NCBI GenBank assembly: GCA_002305995.1
Contig: DBRN01000012.1
Location: 445,910-509,909 of the forward strand
DNA from: Atopobiaceae bacterium UBA1367
GTDB lineage: Bacteria > Actinomycetota > Coriobacteriia > Coriobacteriales > Atopobiaceae
Reading direction: 5' to 3'
DNA length: 64,000 bases
Positions 44,915 through 53,842 of this stretch are shown here, piece by piece (position 1 is the first letter of the stretch; each line of letters opens with the position of its first letter). Below the pieces are notes generated by a model. That model saw nothing but the letters and a program-made list of their open reading frames with translations. It had not been told where the DNA came from and made no database searches. Both the position numbers and the translations under genes were made by a program.

Positions 44915-46186
44915 ATGCAGCACATCACCCTGAACAACGACGTGAGGATGCCTGTGGCGGGCCTGGGGACCTTCCTCATGAGCCCTGCCGAAGCCGAGGA
45001 GGCGACGCTTGCGGCCCTGCGAGCCGGCTACCGCCACATCGACACGGCCAACGGCTACTACAACGAGGCGGGCGTGGCGCGTGGCATCCGCCGCTCTGGC
45101 TTGCCCCGCGAGGACCTCTTCGTCTCCACTAAGCTCTGGCCCTCGGGCTACGGCCGCGCCGCCAAGCACATCAACGCGACGCTGGCACGCATGGGCCTGA
45201 GCTACATTGATATGCTCATCCTGCACCAGCCCTGTGGCGAGTACCTGGCCGCATGGAGGGCCATGGAGGACGCCTACAAGGCGGGAAAGGTCCGCGCGCT
45301 CGGCCTCTCAAACTTCCCGACTGAGAAGATCCAGGAGGTTATCGATGCGGCAGAGATACGGCCACAGCTCGTGACTGTGGAGAACCACCCATACCACCCG
45401 CAGGATGACCTGCGCGCCTACCTGGCCCAGTACGGCATTGTCATCGAGGCATGGTTCCCGCTGGGTCACGGCGACGCGGCGCTTCGCGAGGAGCCCGTCT
45501 TTGCCGAGCTGGCGGAGAAGTACGGCAAGAGCCCCGTACAGGTCATCCTGCGCTGGCACATCCAGAAGGGCAACTCCATCATCCCGGGATCCAAGAGCTG
45601 GGACCACCTGAAGGAGAACTTGGACGTCTACGACTTCGCGCTCGCCGATGACGAGATGGCTGAGATCGCCGAGCTGGCGACGCCCGGCAAGGCCTACTAC
45701 GCCGCTGACGAAAGTGCCTACGAGCGCTACCTTGCCATCCCCGACGAGTTCGACGCTCAGGAGGCCGCGCACCGAGAGGCGCTCAAGAGCGAGGTTCTCG
45801 AGGTCTCCACGCGCTACTGGGACATCCAGCTCAGCCACGACGTGGACGGTCTGCGCGAGGTCGCCGACCCGAGGGCGCCCTTCGTGCACATGGGCATCAC
45901 CATGGATCGCGAGGGCGAGATCGATGCCATCGAGAACGAGCTCATCCTTACAAAGAGGGCTGACACCAAGGAGCTCAACGTCTTCTTCTACGAGGACGAC
46001 ACGGTGGCCATCGTGCTGCGGCAGCTCGAGCTCACCGCGCTCGTGGGAGGTAGCACCGCCATCAATCCCTTCATGGCCACCGAGACCTACACAAAGCAGA
46101 CCGACAACAGCTGGAAGCTCATAAGCTTCGTGTTCACCCACATCAATCCCGAAGGCTACCAGTACCGCTTCCTCGCCGCAAAGTAA
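44915..46186 (+). CDS. Aldo/keto reductase fused to a C-terminal NTF2-like domain
   Basis: Residues 1 to about 285 form an NADPH-dependent aldo/keto reductase with its full tetrad: D43 (HIDTA), Y48, K73 (STKLW) and H104 (ILHQP). The C-terminal NADPH-binding IIPGSKS follows. Residues about 295-423 form a separate SnoaL/NTF2-like alpha+beta cup (EVSTRYWDIQLSHDV... KLISFVFTHI). Normal AKRs of this type end near 280, so this is a fusion. The tail may bind substrate or dimerise. It is divergent from a LysR gene; aaggagg precedes the ATG. Confidence 0.88.
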   Translation: MQHITLNNDVRMPVAGLGTFLMSPAEAEEATLAALRAGYRHIDTANGYYNEAGVARGIRRSGLPREDLFVSTKLWPSGYGRAAKHINATLARMGLSYIDMLILHQPCGEYLAAWRAMEDAYKAGKVRALGLSNFPTEKIQEVIDAAEIRPQLVTVENHPYHPQDDLRAYLAQYGIVIEAWFPLGHGDAALREEPVFAELAEKYGKSPVQVILRWHIQKGNSIIPGSKSWDHLKENLDVYDFALADDEMAEIAELATPGKAYYAADESAYERYLAIPDEFDAQEAAHREALKSEVLEVSTRYWDIQLSHDVDGLREVADPRAPFVHMGITMDREGEIDAIENELILTKRADTKELNVFFYEDDTVAIVLRQLELTALVGGSTAINPFMATETYTKQTDNSWKLISFVFTHINPEGYQYRFLAAK

Positions 46187-46343
46187 CACGTCAACGTGGC
46201 ACGGGGGACGAAGTCGTCGCCGGATCCGTAGGTCACAGCGACGCGCTCGTGTGAGCTCGGAGTCAGCGAGACGCTTTGGCCTGAGTCACCAAGTCGCCCG
46301 TGGTACGATGGCACCCAGGCTGCGATCGAGGGGGTGTCGCGCC

Positions 46344-47267
46344 GTGAGGCTCAGCCAGCTCAGATACGCCGTCGCCGTGCATGACCACGGCGGCTTCACC
46401 AGGGCCGCCGACGCCTGCCACATCGCGCAGTCATCGGTGTCGCAGGCCATCTCGTCGCTCGAGCGGGAGCTGGGCGTCTCCCTCTTCGAACGCCAGGGAC
46501 GCACGGTGAGGGCGACTCCGGCGGGCGAGCATCTGGTGCGCCGTGCGCGGGCGCTGCTCGAGGAGTCGGACGACATCGCCCGCGAGACCCGCCGTATCGG
46601 AAGCGACGACGAGCTCACCCTGCGCATAGGCTTCGTGGGCGGCGTGCGGCACGAGATCCTGGACGCCATGGGGCGCTTCGCCGAGACCTACCCCGAGGTG
46701 ACACCCGTCATCGTGGGCGGCGACTACCGACAACAGACCGAGCGCCTTGTGGCAGGCGAGATCGACCTCGCCATATACGAGCGGCGCGAGGACCTGCCGG
46801 AGCGCTTCGTGACCTACGAGATCGCTGAGCTGCCCAGCTGGGTCGAGCTCTCCACGCGTGACCCCTTGGCCGCACATGGAGGCGTGACCATCGCCGACCT
46901 GCGCGGCAAGCCTCTCGTCATCACCTCGTCCGCAGAAAACCGCGAGGTAGAGCGCACCTACTTCCGCGAGGTGCTGGGATACCCCGATGACTTCGTCTAC
47001 GTGGGATCGCGCGACGAGTCGGTAACGCTCGTCGTGGGCATGCGAGGCTACGAGCAGTGCGGCCACGTGCCGGGTCACGAGACGTTCCACCCCGGCCTCA
47101 CCAAGGTCGCGCTTGTGGGCGAGGATGGACGCCAGCTGCACCGGTCGCTCGTCGCCGTGTGGCTTGCCGAGCGTTCGGGGTACTATGTGGAGGAGTTTGC
47201 CTGCGCGCTCCGGCAGTCCTTCATGTCCGAGCTCGCCGGCACCGAGTGGGAGGCCCTGCAGGACTGA
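46344..47267 (+). CDS. LysR-family transcriptional regulator (OxyR/CynR-like)
   Basis: The helix-turn-helix (LRYAVAVHDHGGFTRAADACHIAQSSVSQAISSLE, about 5-40) and a LysR effector domain with LRIGFVGG and EIDLAIYERR give a normal 307-residue regulator. The GTG at 46344 has gaggggg nine bases upstream; earlier in-frame starts would add unconserved residues. It precedes the VOC protein gene in the same direction, separated by an inverted repeat. Confidence 0.9.
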   Translation: MRLSQLRYAVAVHDHGGFTRAADACHIAQSSVSQAISSLERELGVSLFERQGRTVRATPAGEHLVRRARALLEESDDIARETRRIGSDDELTLRIGFVGGVRHEILDAMGRFAETYPEVTPVIVGGDYRQQTERLVAGEIDLAIYERREDLPERFVTYEIAELPSWVELSTRDPLAAHGGVTIADLRGKPLVITSSAENREVERTYFREVLGYPDDFVYVGSRDESVTLVVGMRGYEQCGHVPGHETFHPGLTKVALVGEDGRQLHRSLVAVWLAERSGYYVEEFACALRQSFMSELAGTEWEALQD

Positions 47268-47268
47268 C

Positions 47269-47297
47269 ACTATCCATCGGATTTGCCTATGGATAGT
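47269..47297 (+). promoter_or_regulatory. Inverted repeat between LysR and VOC genes
   Basis: ACTATCCAT and ATGGATAGT are perfect 9-bp arms separated by 11 bp, starting two bases past the lysR stop. It could be a LysR operator controlling the VOC gene or a weak terminator. Confidence 0.4.
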
Positions 47298-47379
47298 CCC
47301 TCAAATCAGAATTGCTCGCAGATGGCCCCGGGTGTCTAATGGTTTCATCGACAAGATCAAATGCAGAGAGGACCCCACC

Positions 47380-47763
47380 ATGCGCATCGATCACCTTGCC
47401 ATCCACGTCCGTGACCTCGACGGAGCAGCGAAGTTCTTCGAGGAGTACTTCGGCGCGAAGGTCGACGAGACCTACCACAATCCCACAACCGGCCTCTACA
47501 GCAACTTCCTGAAGCTCGACGAGGGTCCACGCTTCGAGATCATGACCCGCCCGAACCTCGTGGACGCCTCCAGCGCCACCATGTCTCTCGGCTATACCCA
47601 CATGGCCTTCGCGCTCGGCAGCGAGCAGGCTGTGGACGAGCTCACCGAGCGCCTGCGCGAGGGCGGCTACGAGATCCTCTCCGGCCCACGCGTCACGGGC
47701 GACGGCTACTACGAGACGTCTCTGCTCGGATGGGAGGGCATCAACATCGAGATCACGGTGTAG
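47380..47763 (+). CDS. VOC-superfamily (glyoxalase/dioxygenase-like) protein
   Basis: A 127-residue single VOC module: the opening beta strand MRIDHLAIHVRDLDGAAKFFEEYFG and the C-terminal metal-side Glu in GINIEITV follow glyoxalase I-like families, with His in DHLA and HMAFA. Possible roles are methylglyoxal handling, fosfomycin-type resistance or small-molecule binding; the sequence does not decide. agagagga precedes the ATG and a terminator follows. Confidence 0.85.
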   Translation: MRIDHLAIHVRDLDGAAKFFEEYFGAKVDETYHNPTTGLYSNFLKLDEGPRFEIMTRPNLVDASSATMSLGYTHMAFALGSEQAVDELTERLREGGYEILSGPRVTGDGYYETSLLGWEGINIEITV

Positions 47764-47793
47764 GTGTCGCAGCTCCCTCTGTCACCTGTGGCT

Positions 47794-47824
47794 GGGCCGG
47801 GACATATGACCCGGCCCTTCTGCT
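47794..47824 (+). terminator. Terminator after the VOC gene
   Basis: An 8-bp stem (GGGCCGGG with CCCGGCCC) around an 8-base loop is followed by ttctgct. The next 130 bases to the AKR gene contain no supported gene; one minus-strand frame ends FNGFWVVRKAVQMSLS and may be a gene remnant. Confidence 0.6.
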
Positions 47825-47957
47825 ACCAGGTGCTCATACCGATGCAGAGTAAGTTAGGACAGGCTCATCTGTACCGCTTTTCGTACCACCCAGAAGCCGT
47901 TGAAGAGGGATGAAAGAGCGGTGTTCGACGAAGCCAAGATGCTCGGCTCGCGCGGTC

Positions 47958-48965
47958 CTACCGGTTGGCGTCGCGGGTGAGGAAGCTCTTGCCCTGGAAC
48001 TCAACGTGGCCGCGGTGGCCGTGCACGGGCAGCGCGTCGAGCGCGGCGTCGAGCTCGGCGAACTCATCCTCGGTGAAGCTCACGTCTGCGGCAGCAAGGT
48101 TCTCCAGGATGCGCCCCTTGTTCCTGGAGCCGGGGATGGGCACCACGTTGGGCCACTTGTGCAGCATCCAGGCGAGGCTTATCTGCGCGGGCGTCGCGCC
48201 CTTGGCCTCGGCCCAGCGGGCGAGCTCGTCCACGATGGGCTGGTTGGCGGCGATGTTCTCGTGGGAGAGCTGCGGCACCAGATTGCGCACGTCGTCGACC
48301 TTCTCGAACTCGGTCTGCGGGGTGATCTTGCCGCCGAGCGCCCCGGAGGCGATGGGGCTGAACGGCACGAGGCCGATGCCCTCCTCCACGAGGTAGGGCA
48401 GCAGCCCTGTCTCGACGTCGCGCTCGAGCACGTTGTACAGGTTCTGCACGGCCGTAACCGGCGTGACCTCGTGGGCGGCCCTCACGAGCTCCGTGTCCAC
48501 CTGCGAGAGGCCCCACCCGCCGATGCGTCCCTCGTCGATGAGGCGCCCCATGGCGGCGGCTATGCGGCGGATGTCGGACCTTTCGTCGTGGCGATGCAGG
48601 TAGTACAGGTCCACGCGGTCGGTGCCGAGGCGCCTGAGCGAGGCGCCCAGGTGGGCGCGGATGGCGTCGTAGGGGTCCTCGTCCTCGACCACGCCGTCGG
48701 TTGGGTGGAACTTGGTGGCCAGCACGACCTCGTCGCGGAAGGGGGCGATGGCCCTGCCCACCAGCTCCTCGTTGTGGCCCAGCCAGAACTGCTGCTGCCC
48801 GTATGCCTCGGCCGTGTCGAAGAGGGTGCACCCCGCCTCGAAGGCACCCCGTATGGCCTCGATGGCGTAGCCCTCCTCGGGCACCTTCCCGTAGCCGTGG
48901 CTGAACCCCATGCAGCCCATGCCCACTGCCGAGACCTCCAGGCTGCCGATCATCCGCTTGTTCAT
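47958..48965 (-). CDS. Aldo/keto reductase (AKR13-like)
   Basis: NAD(P)H-dependent oxidoreductase with a full AKR tetrad: Asp in TLFDTAEAYG, the Tyr in the same motif, Lys in LATKFHP and His in YLHRHD. The C-terminal cofactor motif is VPIPGSRNKGRILENL. The opening (SLEVSAVGMGCMGFSHGYG) is typical of the YajO/Tas-type group. ATG 48965 has ggag six bases upstream; ATG 48977 sits directly on a purine run and was rejected. The frame continues upstream into an apparent gene remnant. Length is 335. Confidence 0.92.
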   Translation of the reverse strand: MNKRMIGSLEVSAVGMGCMGFSHGYGKVPEEGYAIEAIRGAFEAGCTLFDTAEAYGQQQFWLGHNEELVGRAIAPFRDEVVLATKFHPTDGVVEDEDPYDAIRAHLGASLRRLGTDRVDLYYLHRHDERSDIRRIAAAMGRLIDEGRIGGWGLSQVDTELVRAAHEVTPVTAVQNLYNVLERDVETGLLPYLVEEGIGLVPFSPIASGALGGKITPQTEFEKVDDVRNLVPQLSHENIAANQPIVDELARWAEAKGATPAQISLAWMLHKWPNVVPIPGSRNKGRILENLAAADVSFTEDEFAELDAALDALPVHGHRGHVEFQGKSFLTRDANR

Positions 48966-49074
48966 GGCACGCTCCATTCCCTCGTTGGGACGATCCTCTG
49001 GGTATGAGTATGAGGCAAGGAGCGTCACGAGCGGCCAAGTGACCACTGGGAGCAGCGCGCGATTAAAGCGCACG

Positions 49075-49208
49075 TCGACCTCGTGACTGCGGACGAGGTT
49101 GCGCATGTTCTGCAGGCTCTCGGCGTCCTTCTCCACATCGGCGGCCGTGAAGCCGTGCACGCAGTTCCAGTATGTGCTCGTGGCGAGCGTCATGCCGCAG
49201 TTGGTGAA
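49075..49208 (-). pseudogene. Remnant resembling the C-terminus of a flavodoxin-family protein
   Basis: The minus strand encodes about 45 residues (around YWNCVHGFTAADV and LQNMRNL) that resemble the last part of flavodoxin/NADPH-FMN-reductase-type proteins. It has no start and no upstream remainder, and runs in frame into the AKR leader. The resemblance is by eye only. Confidence 0.3.
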
Positions 49209-49363
49209 CTAGCGGCGACGGCGCGGGGCCGGCCCGCGCCTGCGGGCGCCGTCATGGCGTCGTGAGGTCCCCCGATGTCCCCAGCATATCAATCCACACC
49301 CACGTCAACCTAGCTGCGAAGCGCCAGGCGATCGACATCTTATCCGACGCGGTCGCGTCATAG

Positions 49364-49421
49364 AAAAAGGCCGCTGTGTTCCCGGCCGCACGATTGGTGG
49401 CAGCAAGCGAACACAGCGGCC
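49364..49421 (-). terminator. Terminator of the GH1 gene
   Basis: On the minus strand a perfect 12-bp stem (GGCCGCTGTGTT with AACACAGCGGCC) around a 29-base loop ends in TTTTTcta, a clear intrinsic terminator. Confidence 0.85.
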
Positions 49422-49452
49422 CAGAGACTAGCGGAACCGCAGGTCAAAGAAC

Positions 49453-50946
49453 CTAGTCCAGATCCTCCCCGTTGCTCGCGATGACCTTCTTGTACCAGTG
49501 GTAGGAGTCCTTGAGGGAGCGATCCATCGTGCCCTGGCCGTAGTTGTCGGCATCGACGTAGATCTGGCCGTAGCGCTTCGCCATCTCGCCCTCGCCGTTG
49601 GAGACCATGTCGACGCAACCCCAGTAGAGGTAGCCCATCAGGGGGATCCCGTCGAGATCGACGGCATCCCGCATGCTCTTGATGTTGGCGCGCATGTAGT
49701 CGATGCGGTAGTCATCGTGCACCGTGCCGTCGACAAACTCGTCGTTCCAGCCGATGCCGCTCTCCACGCACCACAGGTCGCAGCGGTAGCGGTTGTACAG
49801 GGTGTTGAGCGTGATGCGCTGGCAGTCGGGGTCGGTGGCCCAGCCCCAGGCGTTGGTCTTGAGGTACGGGTTGGCCACGACGTTGGCCCATCCGCCGTTG
49901 CCCGCGCCTGCGTCGAGGTCGCCGTTGTGGGTGCTGACCGTGTGCGACCCGTACAGCGAGAAGGAGAGGAAGTCGCAGACGCCCTCCTTGAGCGTGGCGA
50001 GGTCGCCGTCCTCGATGGGCAGGGTGATGCCCTCGCGCTCATACTGCGCCAGCTTGTAGTTGGGATAGGCGCCCAGCATCTGCACGTCGGAGTAGAACAG
50101 CGTGTTGTTCTCCATCTGCAGCGCCATCAGCTGGTCTGCCGGATCGGAGGAGTACCCGTAGGTGGGGCCGAAGGCCAGCATCATGCCGATGCGCAGCTCG
50201 GGGAAGCGCTCATGGGCGGCGATGACCGTCTTGGCGGATGCCAGGAACTGATGGTAGGTGGCATTGGCGACGTTCTGGGGATCTCCGTGGATCAGGCCCG
50301 CCGTCACGAAGGGGGCGGCCTCGATGCAGTTGATCTCATTGAAGGTGAGATAGTACCTGACCAGGCCGTCAAAGCGCTCGAAGCAGGTGGTGGCGTAGCG
50401 CACGAAGAGGTCGACCAGCTCGCGGCTGTCCCAGCCGTTATAGCGGTTTGCTAGCGAGAGCGGGTTCTCGTAGTGCTCCAGGGTCACGAGTGGCTCGATC
50501 CCATGCTCTTTGCAGGTCTCGAACACGTCCTTGTAGTAGGCGATGCCCTCCTCGTTTGGTTCGGCATCGTCGCCGTTGGGGAAGATGCGGCTCCACTTGA
50601 GCGAGAAGCGCAGGCAGTTGAAGCCCTCCTCGGCGCACAGGCGGATGTCCTCCTTGTAGCGATGGTAGAAGTCGGAGGCGATGTGGCTGGGGTAGTAGAT
50701 GTCGGGGTCGTCTATCAGGCAGGCCTGCGCGCCCTCGGGCAGATGGCGCTCAGGGCTCTGGAAGCACAGCGGGGTCTTTCCCCACGTGCCGTCCTCCTTG
50801 CGCCAGGTTACCTGACGCAAGACCTTGTGCGCACCGTTGGTCATGACGTCGGCCGTCGAGAGGCCGGCGCCTCCCTCGAAGACGCCACCCTCGTACTGGT
50901 TGGACGCGGTGGCACCTCCCCAGAAGAAGTCCTTGCTGAAGCCCAT
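49453..50946 (-). CDS. Glycoside hydrolase family 1 (6-phospho-beta-glucosidase-like)
   Basis: Cytoplasmic (beta/alpha)8 enzyme hydrolysing beta-glucosides, most likely phosphorylated by a PTS. The acid/base is E204 in LTFNEIN and the nucleophile E395 in CVESGIG. That second motif is normally I/V-TENG, so the flanking residues are unusual though the Glu is kept. The opening SKDFFWGGATASNQYEGG and RFSLKWSRIFPNG are typical of the family. No PTS permease or antiterminator is adjacent. ggggaga precedes ATG 50946. Length is 497. Confidence 0.9.
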   Translation of the reverse strand: MGFSKDFFWGGATASNQYEGGVFEGGAGLSTADVMTNGAHKVLRQVTWRKEDGTWGKTPLCFQSPERHLPEGAQACLIDDPDIYYPSHIASDFYHRYKEDIRLCAEEGFNCLRFSLKWSRIFPNGDDAEPNEEGIAYYKDVFETCKEHGIEPLVTLEHYENPLSLANRYNGWDSRELVDLFVRYATTCFERFDGLVRYYLTFNEINCIEAAPFVTAGLIHGDPQNVANATYHQFLASAKTVIAAHERFPELRIGMMLAFGPTYGYSSDPADQLMALQMENNTLFYSDVQMLGAYPNYKLAQYEREGITLPIEDGDLATLKEGVCDFLSFSLYGSHTVSTHNGDLDAGAGNGGWANVVANPYLKTNAWGWATDPDCQRITLNTLYNRYRCDLWCVESGIGWNDEFVDGTVHDDYRIDYMRANIKSMRDAVDLDGIPLMGYLYWGCVDMVSNGEGEMAKRYGQIYVDADNYGQGTMDRSLKDSYHWYKKVIASNGEDLD

Positions 50947-51192
50947 GCGTTCTCCCCTTCCCTTGTTCCGGTGGCCGACCTCCCGGCCACTCACACCCCT
51001 TCGATGCTACCTCACCTGTGATGCGGGAGCGCCCATCGCAGGGCCGCGACCGCCTGCCGTCGTGCGAAAGGCAGCGTGCGGGCGGCACGCACGTGCCGGC
51101 ATGCGGGCAGGAGACCACGGTGCTCGGCTAGCCAACGCGCCGGTGCCCGGCGATCTCGCCGTAGGAGGTCAGCCTGTCCCCCACCCACCCGC

Positions 51193-51696
51193 TCATCCAC
51201 GTCGCCTCCCCATCCGTCCGAGTCCCGCAAGGAGCAGGCACAGGATGAACGAGCAGGCAAAGCCGCACATGTCAAGCAGCACGTCGGCTGTCGCGCCCAC
51301 CCGGCTGGGCACGAAGCGCTGTATCGTCTCGTCGATGCCCGGCACGCACACCCAGATGGCCACCAGCGCCGCCGTCCCTGCGACGGGGCTCCGGAAGGTG
51401 AGGCGCAGCGCGTTGAACGTCAGGACGCCCAGCACGAAGTACTCGGAGAAATGGGCGCCCTTGCGCACCACGAGGTGCAGGAGCTCGCGGTCGGTGAGCA
51501 GCCTGCGAACCAGGGGACGGTCCGACAAGCCCAGCCATGCGGCACCGCGCCTGAGCAGGTCGGCGACCCACTGGCTCTCGAGGCCCGACTCGTCGCCGGG
51601 CATGAGCGAGTGCCCCCAGATGACGCAGATCCACAGCACGATCAGGAGCCATGGCCACACGACGGGACGTCTGCGCCCAGACCGTTGCCTCGACAC
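51193..51696 (-). CDS. VanZ-family membrane protein
   Basis: A 167-residue protein with about four hydrophobic segments and the VanZ pattern RKGAHFSEYFVLG and DETIQRFVPSRVGATADVLLDMCG. VanZ from enterococci raises teicoplanin resistance; most chromosomal homologues have unknown roles. There is no ATG at the fitting place; GTG 51696 follows a ggggggag. No other van gene is nearby, so it should not be read as a resistance determinant. Confidence 0.85.
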   Translation of the reverse strand: MSRQRSGRRRPVVWPWLLIVLWICVIWGHSLMPGDESGLESQWVADLLRRGAAWLGLSDRPLVRRLLTDRELLHLVVRKGAHFSEYFVLGVLTFNALRLTFRSPVAGTAALVAIWVCVPGIDETIQRFVPSRVGATADVLLDMCGFACSFILCLLLAGLGRMGRRRG

Positions 51697-51827
51697 GACT
51701 CCCCCCTTCCGTCTCCCGCGATCGTCCGCCACCTGTCTTCCCGCACGCGCCCGTGGCAGGGCAGGGTCGCGCCGCGTATCATGGTGGCGGACGGACCTTG
51801 CAGCCATGGTACCCGAGGGGTGGGCCT

Positions 51828-52139
51828 GTGGACGGTTTCTTCGAGCGGACGTACGATTTGGTAAGGCAGATCCCAGCAGGTCGCGTGGCAAGCTACGGAC
51901 AGGTCGCACGCATGCTCGGGGAGCCGCGGAAGGCGCGCTTCGTGGGCTTTGCGATGCACGCGAGCCCGGGCATGGCCGCCGGCGTCCCCTGCCATCGCGT
52001 CGTCTTCAAGGATGGGAGCGTCTGCTCGGGCTTCGCCTTTGGTGGTCCGGATGCCCAGCGTGGCCTCCTCGAGGCGGAGGGGGTCTCCTTTCTCGATGAC
52101 GGGCGCGTGGACATGGGCGCGTGCGCCTGGGAGACCTGA
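51828..52139 (+). CDS. MGMT-family protein, DNA-binding domain only
   Basis: A stand-alone 103-residue alkyltransferase domain like YbaZ/Atl1: the winged helix (QIPAGRVASYGQVARML) and active-site loop VPCHRVV are present. Alkyltransferase-like proteins replace the Cys with Trp; here C55 is kept, so methyl transfer from O6-alkylguanine is possible in principle. The N-terminal domain of full Ogt is lacking. The GTG start has gagggg upstream. It is divergent from vanZ. Confidence 0.85.
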   Translation: MDGFFERTYDLVRQIPAGRVASYGQVARMLGEPRKARFVGFAMHASPGMAAGVPCHRVVFKDGSVCSGFAFGGPDAQRGLLEAEGVSFLDDGRVDMGACAWET

Positions 52140-52194
52140 GCGCTCGCCCGTGCGGCATCGATGCCATCTCGCGTCGCGGGGGCGCCGCCCGTGC

Positions 52195-52560
52195 CTAGGC
52201 GCGCCTCGTCGCCACCATGTCGACACCGGTGCCCGCGACATCCGGCACGATGACGTCTCCGATCCCCACGGGTGCGGCGGCACGCACGCCCACGAGCGCG
52301 CGCATGACATCGAAGATTCTGTCCTTGGGTATGTCGGAGGCGGTCTTCACCGACACCATGCGCTCCGTCGGGCTGCCGTCGACAGGCACGCTCGAGGTCA
52401 CGATGCGCGTGGGGTCGGTGACCTCCTTGCGGCCGTAGGCGTCCCCTCGCGGACAGGTGTTGCCCGTCACGGATGTGACCACGCCCCCCTCGAGCGTCAC
52501 GGTCAGGGGGCAACCCATGGGGCAGCTGATGCAGATGAGCTCGCGCGTCTCCCGTGCCAT
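52195..52560 (-). CDS. DUF1667 protein (cysteine-rich partner of flavoprotein dehydrogenases)
   Basis: A 121-residue DUF1667 protein with cysteines in CISCPMGC near the N-terminus and GNTCPRG further on, probably holding a metal or Fe-S centre. Such genes regularly follow a GlpA-like and an NAD(P)/FAD-type oxidoreductase gene, as here; it starts four bases after the FAD gene. It likely acts as the small electron-transfer subunit. Confidence 0.85.
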   Translation of the reverse strand: MARETRELICISCPMGCPLTVTLEGGVVTSVTGNTCPRGDAYGRKEVTDPTRIVTSSVPVDGSPTERMVSVKTASDIPKDRIFDVMRALVGVRAAAPVGIGDVIVPDVAGTGVDMVATRRA

Positions 52561-52564
52561 GGCC

Positions 52565-53842
52565 TCATGCCTCCTCGAGCTTGACGGTGATCCGCGACAG
52601 GCCTTCGTGTGCCAGCAGGTCGGGGCGCCTGAGCACCACCTGCTCCATCTCGCCGGGGGCCATGATGCGCCTCCTGCGATGCTGGACGCGCCTGTCATCG
52701 AGATAGACGCTCACGTGGCGGTCGCGGTACTCGTTGTCGACGCGGAAGCGCACGGTCAGGGAGTCTCCCATGCGGTCGGGGTCGACGTGGGAGGGAACCG
52801 TGTAGCGCACGCCCTCAGCTGCCACGACGGGGATGCCCCTCGAGTCGTCTGGCGTTTGCGGCCCTCGCGCATACCGCGCCGCCTGAAGTCCGGCGACCGC
52901 CGCCTCCTGGCTCACGAAGTCGACGAGGTCGTGCACGTGGAGGACGTTTCCGCAGGCAAAGATCCCAGGGACACTCGTCTGGAGGTCCTGGTCGACCACC
53001 GGGCCGCGCGTGACGGCCGATAGCTCCACCCCCGCCGAGCGCGAGAGCTCGTTCTCCGGGAGAAGGCCGACCGAGAGCATGAGCGTGTCGCAGGGATGGC
53101 GGACCTCGGTCCCGGCTATGGGGCGAAGGCCCTCGTCGACCTCGGCGATGGTGACCGCCTCGACGCGCCTCCTCCCCTCGATGTCCACCACGGTATGGGA
53201 GAGCAGCAGCGGGATGCCGTAGTCGTCCAGGCACTGGACGATGTTGCGCTTCAGGCCTCCCGAGTAGGGCATGATCTCGGCCACGCACGCCACGTGGGCG
53301 CCCTCGAGCGTCATGCGGCGCGCCATGATGAGGCCGATGTCGCCAGATCCGAGGATGACGACCTCGCGACCGGGAAGCTGCCCCTCCATGTTGACGAGGC
53401 GCTGTGCCGTCCCTGCGGAGTAGATGCCCGCAGGGCGATGGCCAGGCGTCGCCAGCGCGCCCCGGGGGCGCTCGCGGCAGCCCATGGCGAGGACGACGGC
53501 GCCCGCCGCGATGCGCGTGACGCCCTCGGCTGCGGACACGGTCGTCACCACGCGCCCGGCCGAGATGTCGACCACCATGGTGCCCAGACGCCGCGCCACG
53601 CCCAGCTCGTCGGCGCGATCGACGTAGCGCGCCGCATACTCGGGTCCCGTGAGCTCCTCCTTGAAGGTGTGCAGGCCAAAGCCGTTGTGGATGCACTGAT
53701 TGAGGATGCCGCCGAGCTGGGAGTCGCGCTCGAGCACGAGCACGTCGTCCGCGCCAGCCTCGCGGGCGGCGATGGCCGCGGCGAGGCCGGCCGGGCCCCC
53801 ACCGACGACGACCACGTCATGACGCTCGATCGCCTTCCTCAT
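52565..53842 (-). CDS. FAD-dependent pyridine nucleotide-disulfide-type oxidoreductase
   Basis: Two Rossmann motifs are visible, VVVVGGGPAGLAAA (about 11-25) for FAD and VVILGSGDIGLIMA (about 165) for NAD(P). The late FAD segment VPGIFACGN also shows. It matches the second subunit of three-gene clusters annotated as anaerobic glycerol-3-phosphate dehydrogenase or related 2-hydroxyacid oxidases. There is no redox CxxC pair of the thioredoxin-reductase type; a lone Cys lies in NQCIHNGFG. The start overlaps the stop of the upstream gene. Length is 425. Confidence 0.85.
   Translation of the reverse strand: MRKAIERHDVVVVGGGPAGLAAAIAAREAGADDVLVLERDSQLGGILNQCIHNGFGLHTFKEELTGPEYAARYVDRADELGVARRLGTMVVDISAGRVVTTVSAAEGVTRIAAGAVVLAMGCRERPRGALATPGHRPAGIYSAGTAQRLVNMEGQLPGREVVILGSGDIGLIMARRMTLEGAHVACVAEIMPYSGGLKRNIVQCLDDYGIPLLLSHTVVDIEGRRRVEAVTIAEVDEGLRPIAGTEVRHPCDTLMLSVGLLPENELSRSAGVELSAVTRGPVVDQDLQTSVPGIFACGNVLHVHDLVDFVSQEAAVAGLQAARYARGPQTPDDSRGIPVVAAEGVRYTVPSHVDPDRMGDSLTVRFRVDNEYRDRHVSVYLDDRRVQHRRRRIMAPGEMEQVVLRRPDLLAHEGLSRITVKLEEA

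Noticed and set aside
47834..47957. Possible transposase or transporter remnant (frame ending FNGFWVVRKAVQMSLS)
   Set aside because: Too short to place in a family; recorded only as an unexplained scrap near the VOC terminator.
51193..51696. VanZ as evidence of a glycopeptide-resistance cluster
   Set aside because: No vanA/B/H/X-type gene is in the window; isolated VanZ homologues are common and not tied to resistance.
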